Below are positions 16,815-21,077 of a stretch of 21,077 bases of DNA, in pieces. The notes below the pieces were generated by a model. It had not been told where the DNA came from. It was given only the letters and a program-made list of their open reading frames with translations, and made no database searches. The translations under genes were made by a program, and so were the position numbers. Every line of letters starts with the position of its first letter. Within the stretch, counting starts at the first letter, position 1. Origin of the DNA: Bacteroidales bacterium M2 (GTDB taxonomy: Bacteria; Bacteroidota; Bacteroidia; Bacteroidales; Muribaculaceae); the NCBI GenBank assembly GCA_001689415.1, contig LUJM01000116.1:1-21077 (forward strand), in the 5' to 3' direction.

Positions 16815-17345
16815 ATGGCATATAGAACAAAGACTTACATTGCTGGTGACTGGACTGGTGATAAAGATGCAATTGACCAATTATATAAATGGAAAAACAG
16901 CAACTATTGGTCGCTCGATTTTACAGACGCTCATGATCTTACACAATCGTCTGATTCAAGTCTTTATTGTTCGATTAAATCCTCACTATGTGATAGGCTT
17001 AATCGGTCAAAGACTTTTGTTTTGATTGTTGGTGACTCTACCACAAAAGTTACAAAAGGGAACTGCGTAAACTGTAGAAACTATGTTCCAAGTTATCTTG
17101 GAGGACCAAGATGTAATAATTGGAACAGCATAAGCATGAAAAGTTATATTGAGTACGAATGTGATAAGGCTCTACGAGATGGTCTTAAGATTATCGTTCT
17201 ATATAATAAAACATATGTGGCCAAGTCTTTATGTCCTACTCAACTAAAAGATGTTGGCACTCACGTTGCAATGAAAAAAAGAGATTCGTGGGGTACTATA
17301 ACTTGGGATTACGAAAGTGTGCGTAAAGCCATAATGGGATATTAA
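16815..17345 (+). CDS. thsB: Thoeris sensor ThsB, TIR-like domain protein
   Basis: 176 residues. A single TIR-like domain (DUF1863 kind): KTYIAGDW at the first strand (about 6-13), SLCDRLNRSKTFVLIVGDST (about 57-76), and SYIEYECDKALRDGLKIIVLYN (110-131). E115 is the likely catalytic Glu that cleaves NAD and builds the signalling molecule. Between the second and third parts lies an insertion of about 25 residues with cysteines C84, C87 and C100, and C116 is nearby; it could bind a metal. In Thoeris the TIR protein senses phage and makes the nucleotide signal for ThsA. It is translated directly after thsA. The downstream region ends in a strong terminator, so the operon has two genes. Which phage cue it senses cannot be told. 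Confidence 0.85.
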   Translation: MAYRTKTYIAGDWTGDKDAIDQLYKWKNSNYWSLDFTDAHDLTQSSDSSLYCSIKSSLCDRLNRSKTFVLIVGDSTTKVTKGNCVNCRNYVPSYLGGPRCNNWNSISMKSYIEYECDKALRDGLKIIVLYNKTYVAKSLCPTQLKDVGTHVAMKKRDSWGTITWDYESVRKAIMGY

Positions 17346-17350
17346 AATTA

Positions 17351-17366
17351 ACATAGGATACTATGT
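17351..17366. repeat. Short inverted repeat after thsB
   Basis: ACATAG-GATA-CTATGT is a perfect 6-bp inverted repeat, 5 bp after the thsB stop. No T run follows, so it is not a clear terminator. It may be a 3' end hairpin. Confidence 0.3.
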
Positions 17367-17440
17367 GTAATAACAGTCATTTAATACTCATGGTCCCATG
17401 CAATTAAAAGGAGAAATGGGCGATTCCTATATATAACATA

Positions 17441-17475
17441 ACGCCCCGACAAGATGGTGAGTCTTGTCGGGGCGT
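17441..17475. terminator. Strong hairpin terminator between Thoeris and the mobile remnant
   Basis: ACGCCCCGACAAGA, a 7-base loop, and TCTTGTCGGGGCGT form a perfect 14-bp stem rich in G+C. It lies between converging genes (thsB on plus, 17492-18094 on minus) and could stop transcription from both sides, although the T run on the plus side is short. Confidence 0.8.
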
Positions 17476-17491
17476 TTGGTGGGATTACCTC

Positions 17492-18094
17492 TTAGTAGAG
17501 GCGGAGGCAGGTGACGTCGGCTTCTTTGACGATATGGGGATCGTCACTCTCGGTCTTGTCGAAGGCGAGGTGCTGGATGCGGTGCTTGGGGCAGAGCTGC
17601 ATGAGGAAGTTGGTGAACTTTCTCATTTCGGCGGCGAGCCATTTTACATCGTTGGTCGAGGTGACTCCGCCGAGCAGCAGCACGTTGTCGGGGAGATGGG
17701 CGGCTCTGCCAGCGGTCGTCAGGATTACGAGCGACACGGCAAAGGTTGCATCTTCTGTGGTAAGACTTGTGCCGTTGGTGTAGTCCTTATAGCGGAGCTT
17801 AGCAGTCGGAGTACCGAAGTTATCGCGGAGATATTTCTCGATGTCGGCGAGGGCTGCTTCCAGCCGAGGGTCGCATACGACGGAGATGTCGGTGGTCGGT
17901 TCTGTGCTTGTTGCAGCATTAGCTGCGGGTGAAGCCTTGCGGCTGAAGATGTTTTTTACACGAGAGGAGCTAGTTGAGGTTGTTGAGTGCTGTCATTTTT
18001 TTTCGTTTATTGAGAGTGAAACATTGTTAGAATCAGGCGCATTTTTTGAAGCAGTTGCCTCGATTGCGAGATTCAAAAGTCGGTTAACTTTCAT
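17492..18094 (-). pseudogene. Unknown mobile-element gene interrupted by an in-frame TGA
   Basis: The frame opens at ATG 18094 (MKVNRLLNLAIEATASKN...) and would give 200 residues, but codon 34 (17993-17995) is TGA, directly after a run of eight A. The same frame continues without another stop through SSRVKNIFSRKASPA, LEAALADIEKYLRDNFGTPTA and AVSLVILTTAGRAAHLPDN to 17492. No ATG follows the TGA; the first usable start is GTG at 17737. A one-base slip at the A run would not help, since both other frames stop quickly. It is therefore probably a nonsense mutation. The gene starts 2 bp after the upstream membrane-protein gene. I do not recognise the family. Residues are mixed alpha/beta and probably cytoplasmic. 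Confidence 0.6.
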
Positions 18095-18096
18095 GC

Positions 18097-18498
18097 TTAC
18101 CAGATTGATTTTGATTCCGGTGTCCATGAATCGGAGGGACGGAAATAGACGTGGGTACGCTCGGCGTGTTTGCGGCGTTCAAGCTGGACGGTCAACGCTT
18201 TGATGCTGTCCTGTTCCTGCTTGGAGCCAACCATCATCGCTTCTTCGCGGAGCATCATATCCTGGATACCTTCTGCATTGTAGCTCATGCGCTCGTAACG
18301 ATAAAGCCATTCAACCTTCTGGTATTTCTGATTTTCTGATACCATGTAGAAGAATCCGATAGCAAATCTTATGGCTGCGAGAACCGAAACGATAGCCGTG
18401 ATTTTTGCCCATTTAGGCATTACCAGCCACCAGTGGCCGCTGATTATGCGGTTAACTTCGTAACGAAGATCATTTACCGCATTCTTCAGATAGTTCAA
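18097..18498 (-). CDS. Small membrane protein of a mobilizable element
   Basis: 133 residues. One membrane segment (about residues 33-53: ITAIVSVLAAIRFAIGFFYMV) follows a short cytoplasmic N-terminus. After it comes a charged helical part likely to form a coiled coil (EGIQDMMLREEAMMVGSKQEQ...TVQLERRKHAERT). I do not recognise a named family. Position supports a mobilization or transfer role: it lies 31 bp after what looks like a relaxase C-terminus and 2 bp before the interrupted gene. Small single-pass proteins next to relaxase genes are common in Bacteroidales mobilizable elements. The frame is intact, but its partners are broken, so it is probably a leftover. Confidence 0.55.
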   Translation of the reverse strand: MNYLKNAVNDLRYEVNRIISGHWWLVMPKWAKITAIVSVLAAIRFAIGFFYMVSENQKYQKVEWLYRYERMSYNAEGIQDMMLREEAMMVGSKQEQDSIKALTVQLERRKHAERTHVYFRPSDSWTPESKSIW

Positions 18499-18529
18499 AA
18501 TTTTCTTTTGTGTTTTTCAGTTTTTGGAA

Positions 18530-18814
18530 TTAAAGACTTCTGCCTCTTTTTCTCTTTTGGCGGCGTTTCATTTCATTGATGAATTCCTCCTCTTCCGGGT
18601 CGTAGGCAGGTCCGACTTGGAAGATGCCGCCGAGTGCGTTGCCAAGTCCTTCGACCATATCGGCTCCGGCTTCGATGATTTTTGTTGCGGCACTCGGTTC
18701 CTGTTTAGGTTGCTGTCGCATCGGTTGTGGTGACGATGATGCCGACTGGAACTGACGGTTCTTGTTTCGGTCGAGAACTTTGCAAATGACATTATAGGAG
18801 CATCCTCGAGCCAC
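18530..18814 (-). pseudogene. Probable relaxase (mobilization nuclease) C-terminal remnant
   Basis: About 94 codons in one frame. VLDRNKNRQFQ, then a Gln/Pro-rich linker (PQPMRQQPKQEPS), then GADMVEGLGNALGGIF, and finally YDPEEEEFINEMKRRQKRKRG. This Gln-rich linker followed by a Gly-rich helix and a basic tail is the usual end of Bacteroidales mobilization relaxases as I remember them. The catalytic N-terminal part (HUH or Tyr domain) is absent. The frame is closed by TGA codons just upstream (18824-18832), and the remaining upstream sequence belongs to the helix-turn-helix gene. A deletion that removed most of the relaxase and any genes in between explains this. The identification rests on composition and order, not on a catalytic motif. 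Confidence 0.45.
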
Positions 18815-18829
18815 GCGTAGATTTCATTC

Positions 18830-19036
18830 TCATAATAACAAGCAGATGGTAGAAAGTGACTTGCCTATTATCTGGCAAGCCTCTTTCGCATACACGAGTC
18901 TGCGTGAAGGCTTGGACTGTTTGGAGTGGCCGGCTATGCCTGCCTTTTCAAGCAGGTCAAGCACACGGTCGAGTTTCTCGGAGAGACCGCTCACCACATG
19001 TGGCAGCTGGTCAAAGGTGATTTTGGAAGTTTTCAT
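18830..19036 (-). pseudogene. Truncated helix-turn-helix (excisionase-like) gene
   Basis: 68 residues from the ATG at 19036. A coiled region (LPHVVSGLSEKLDRVLDLLEKAG) precedes RRLVYAKEACQIIGKSLSTICLL, the beginning of a MerR/excisionase-type helix-turn-helix, and then the frame ends at TGA 18830. Intact relatives that I remember continue for about 40 more residues through the recognition helix and wing. In another frame directly after the stop, EIYAWLEDAP (about 18794-18823) resembles the lost end of the same family. This points to an internal deletion. In mobilizable elements this gene usually controls excision or mobilization. It is the first gene of the minus-strand remnant. Confidence 0.6.
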
Positions 19037-19107
19037 TTTACTTTGGGTTTTGGGTTTCGTTTGAAATTCTAACGCAAAGTAAAAGAGTGAGTTGGGGGTT
19101 ATCAACT

Positions 19108-19138
19108 TAACCATTCTCACTACCTCAAAATAACCATT
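19108..19138. repeat. Direct repeat TAACCATT x2 with 23-bp period
   Basis: Two exact 8-bp copies (19108-19115 and 19131-19138) lie 72 bp upstream of the truncated helix-turn-helix gene. They may be binding sites for the element's own regulator. Confidence 0.4.
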
Positions 19139-19296
19139 TGACAAGTGTTAACCCGCTGAAAAACAGAATCAAAAAGATAAAATTATTTGTATGGTGAAAA
19201 TATGGAAAAAGAAGTGATTTTCCGGTTATCTGATGCTTATCACTCCTGACCGAACTTATGATGTCGATTGATTATGTAGAAGTACGTGAAAAGTAT

Positions 19297-19304
19297 TAGT
19301 TTTG
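19297..19304 (+). promoter_or_regulatory. -7 promoter element for the EVE-like gene (TAGTTTTG)
   Basis: A perfect TAnnTTTG element ends 4 bp before the ATG at 19309. Transcription would begin at or near the start codon, so the message may be almost leaderless. Otherwise 19145-19308 holds nothing that I can recognise. Confidence 0.5.
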
Positions 19305-19308
19305 CATT

Positions 19309-19725
19309 ATGAAAACATCATCAGAAAAACACATCAATAGACACTGGCTTGTTTTTGCAAACGCAAAACGATGTAATCATTATGCTTCCTTAGTGGAAAC
19401 CGGATTCATTAGTTGGAAAAAGGCAAGAAATAATTTTGCTACCGGAGATATTGTATATGTGTTTAGTTCCGCAGAACGTAAGATTATTTTCAAGACAGTA
19501 GTAACCGCTATTGAGGAAAGATCTGATAGTAAATTTTGGGTTGAAACTGCGCCTAAAGATATAACTTGGCGATTGGAGGCGATTCAGGAATTTACAGGGG
19601 ATACCTTGGATGAAGATTCATTGAAGAAGCACGGTTTCAAAGGTGGCCGAAGTCTTCAACATCCCATGTGTAATAATCCTGAATTATTTGAATATATTGA
19701 AGATCAATTTGATAACTGTCACTAA
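19309..19725 (+). CDS. EVE/PUA-like domain protein
   Basis: 138 residues. The layout fits a small EVE (PUA-like) domain: HWLVFANAKRCNHYA at the first strand (about 12-26), the GFISWKKARNNFATGDIVYVFSS segment (about 32-54) with a conserved Trp and the GD turn, then IIFKTVVTAIEE. The end (KKHGFKGGRSLQHP) is the common closing loop. EVE domains hold modified cytosine or other modified bases in an aromatic pocket; in defence they steer restriction to modified phage DNA. No nuclease is fused here. The gene lies on the opposite strand to its neighbours, between the mobile remnant and the large unknown gene, which suggests cargo. Family call is by pattern only; a plain PUA-like RNA binder is the alternative. 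Confidence 0.6.
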   Translation: MKTSSEKHINRHWLVFANAKRCNHYASLVETGFISWKKARNNFATGDIVYVFSSAERKIIFKTVVTAIEERSDSKFWVETAPKDITWRLEAIQEFTGDTLDEDSLKKHGFKGGRSLQHPMCNNPELFEYIEDQFDNCH

Positions 19726-19726
19726 A

Positions 19727-19758
19727 CGAATAACTCAGGCGTTAGCCATTGTTATTCG
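19727..19758. terminator. Inverted repeat, possible bidirectional terminator
   Basis: CGAATAAC and GTTATTCG flank an inner small hairpin GGC-GTTA-GCC. It lies directly after the EVE gene stop and before the converging minus-strand gene, where a shared terminator would be expected. There is no long T run. Confidence 0.5.
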
Positions 19759-19781
19759 CTTTAGTATTGCGAGTGAGCTTA

Positions 19782-21077
19782 TTATGCTCTATTGAGAATG
19801 TCGAGGTTGATGTTGTCGTTACGCTGGAAGTGCTTGAAAAGCTTATCCATCTGGTCGTTGGTGTGGATGGGAATACGTTCCTTGTTGGACTTCTTTTCTC
19901 GCAGTTTCTGCTCGATTGTGCGGATGTGGGTATTCTCGAAAGGTTTCTCAAACACTTTCTTCACGAATCGGGCGATAACTCCGCCTTGCAGCCGAAGAAA
20001 TTTGCCGACATTATATCCCAGATGCTTCAAATCCTCTTTCGTCAGATGATTGCTCCTGAGGTTCACCGGTGTGAACGGCGGCATGGCATTGACAGTCCAT
20101 ATCTTGGCATTGTAATGTAGTTTCTGTAATTCATCGGCTTCGAGATAGGGTTGCATCATGAACGTGATGTAAGCACAGATAAATTCTATCTGGGCTAGGC
20201 TGAATTTCATATCTTCCTCAGCGAGTTCGGCATGTGCGGCGTTACACTGTTCATGTTGCCGTAGCAATTGCTTCTGAATTTCAGAATGTTCCTTGTCTGA
20301 TTTCAATGCTTTCAGTGCGGCTTCAATCTGGTCGGAATAATAGACATCGCCGTTTGCATCAATGTAAGCTTCTTCCTCCCATTCCTCAATGCGTATCTTG
20401 CCGTCATCCTGCTTGATGCGGTTTTCTTTTGCGGTCTTGGTAAAACAACCGATTGAATCATCACTTTTGGGATATGCGCGGACACGATATATGCCGAGTT
20501 CCAGCTCTTTCTTAATATGCTTGGGCTGGAGACTTACCCATTCATTGTATAGCGTGTCCGATTCCAACACATCTTCAAGTCCATAACCGCCGATATAATC
20601 CTCAAAATAAGGATATTCGCCACGAGCTTCATCCCGCTCTTGAAGGCTGCTATACTCTGTGATATTGTCCTTAAGATTATCGAAAACGACATCATCAATA
20701 TCTATGGCTCCGATTTTTATTATAGAGCCATCTTCAAGTGTAAGATATTCGACATCTTCCTCGATTCCTTCATTGGAATCCACCGGAAAAGTATTCTCCG
20801 GAAAAATTTCAGTTTCAAGGTCTTGCGCTGGGGCAGAACATTCCATAATGGAAGGTTCCGGCTCTTCTACGGTGGGAATGGCAATCTGGTCACCGGTGGT
20901 AGTCTCAGCAATAGCCATGACTTCACGGCGGCGTAAAAGAGATTGAATGCGGTTGAACACATCTTCGATTACTGATTGGAAACCGCAATAAAGACCGATT
21001 GAGAGGACAAAGAAAACGGCAAATAGTACATTGCCGGTAAATTGGTCTGTGCCAAAACGGTGAATGGCAGCGTGGCG
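19782..21077 (-). CDS. Unknown membrane-anchored protein, N-terminus beyond the right edge
   Basis: 431 residues are visible; the frame stays open to the window edge, so the true start is outside. A membrane segment (NVLFAVFFVLSIGLYCGF) lies near the visible start, followed by a basic stretch (SLLRRRE). A long acidic region comes next (EEPEPSIMECSAP, EGIEEDVEYLTLEDG). The middle has a region with YDEWVS-like and YRVRAYPKSDDSIGCF segments and a coiled part, ELAEEDMKFSLAQIEFICAYI. The last ~100 residues are basic and helical (KHLGYNVGKFLRL, FVKKVFEKPFENTHIRTIEQKL). I do not recognise the family. A role in the adjoining mobilizable element is possible by position only. An internal GTG at 20960 could be a start, but it would cut off the membrane segment. 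Confidence 0.6.
   Translation of the reverse strand, partial: RHAAIHRFGTDQFTGNVLFAVFFVLSIGLYCGFQSVIEDVFNRIQSLLRRREVMAIAETTTGDQIAIPTVEEPEPSIMECSAPAQDLETEIFPENTFPVDSNEGIEEDVEYLTLEDGSIIKIGAIDIDDVVFDNLKDNITEYSSLQERDEARGEYPYFEDYIGGYGLEDVLESDTLYNEWVSLQPKHIKKELELGIYRVRAYPKSDDSIGCFTKTAKENRIKQDDGKIRIEEWEEEAYIDANGDVYYSDQIEAALKALKSDKEHSEIQKQLLRQHEQCNAAHAELAEEDMKFSLAQIEFICAYITFMMQPYLEADELQKLHYNAKIWTVNAMPPFTPVNLRSNHLTKEDLKHLGYNVGKFLRLQGGVIARFVKKVFEKPFENTHIRTIEQKLREKKSNKERIPIHTNDQMDKLFKHFQRNDNINLDILNRA

Noticed and set aside
17409..17436. Tiny frame MGDSYI after a strong AAAGGAG site
   Set aside because: Six codons only, and strong Shine-Dalgarno sites are not typical in this group; probably chance.
17534..18203. 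Plus-strand reading frames over the mobile remnant
   Set aside because: They oppose a minus-strand series with sensible protein composition and tight spacing, and show no domain or start signal.
19727..19758. attC-like integron cassette end after the EVE gene (GTTAGCC inside an inverted repeat)
   Set aside because: The core does not match GTTRRRY, there is no integrase, and only one such element is present; a shared terminator between converging genes is simpler.
1..21077. CRISPR arrays, tRNA or rRNA genes, intact insertion sequences
   Set aside because: No regularly spaced repeats, no cloverleaf or rRNA-like stretch, and no transposase frame was seen.

Overview
The window looks like a defence island of a Bacteroidales bacterium (Bacteroides, Prevotella or Muribaculaceae type). 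The evidence is the TAnnTTTG-type -7 promoter elements, the absence of strong Shine-Dalgarno sites, a lipoprotein with an acidic run right after its lipobox cysteine, and mobilization remnants typical of that order. Base composition is patchy: hsdR, hsdM and the envelope genes are near 50% G+C, while the kinase, WYL, SEC-C and Thoeris genes are much more AT-rich. This suggests stepwise assembly.

Positions 1-14435, minus strand, hold one tightly packed locus. In order of transcription it contains: a WYL-domain regulator; a large hybrid protein with an HsdM-like methylase region that has lost its catalytic motifs, an HsdS-like stretch, and a histidine kinase core; a response-regulator-like protein with a receiver domain and an unrecognised C-terminus; a complete Type I restriction-modification set (hsdM, hsdS, hsdR); a PD-(D/E)XK-like protein with a C-terminal SEC-C zinc motif; and the start of a Fic protein cut by the window edge. 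Three copies of one inverted-repeat operator, GTTCA-N7-TGA(A/G)C, lie upstream of the WYL gene, the kinase gene and hsdM. At the kinase and hsdM promoters the repeat sits 9-10 bp upstream of a perfect -7 element; at the third it has that spacing to the promoter of the divergent lipoprotein gene. My reading is that the WYL protein controls three transcription units, and that the pseudo-methylase kinase and its receiver partner sense DNA state or invasion and act on the Type I system. I know of no description of this arrangement. It is the strongest candidate here for an undescribed system.

Positions 14485-15886, plus strand, hold a lipocalin-like lipoprotein, a small secreted-protein gene broken by a 4-bp tandem duplication, and an outer-membrane beta-barrel protein. 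Positions 15989-17345 hold a two-gene Thoeris system of the type with a membrane-anchored macro-domain effector (ThsA) and a TIR-like ThsB. A strong hairpin at 17441-17475 separates it from the next region.

Positions 17492-19036, minus strand, look like a decayed mobilizable element: a truncated helix-turn-helix gene abuts what looks like a relaxase C-terminus, followed by a small membrane protein and a gene interrupted by an in-frame TGA. A plus-strand EVE/PUA-like protein (19309-19725) follows. A large unrecognised membrane-anchored protein (19782-21077, minus) runs off the right edge.
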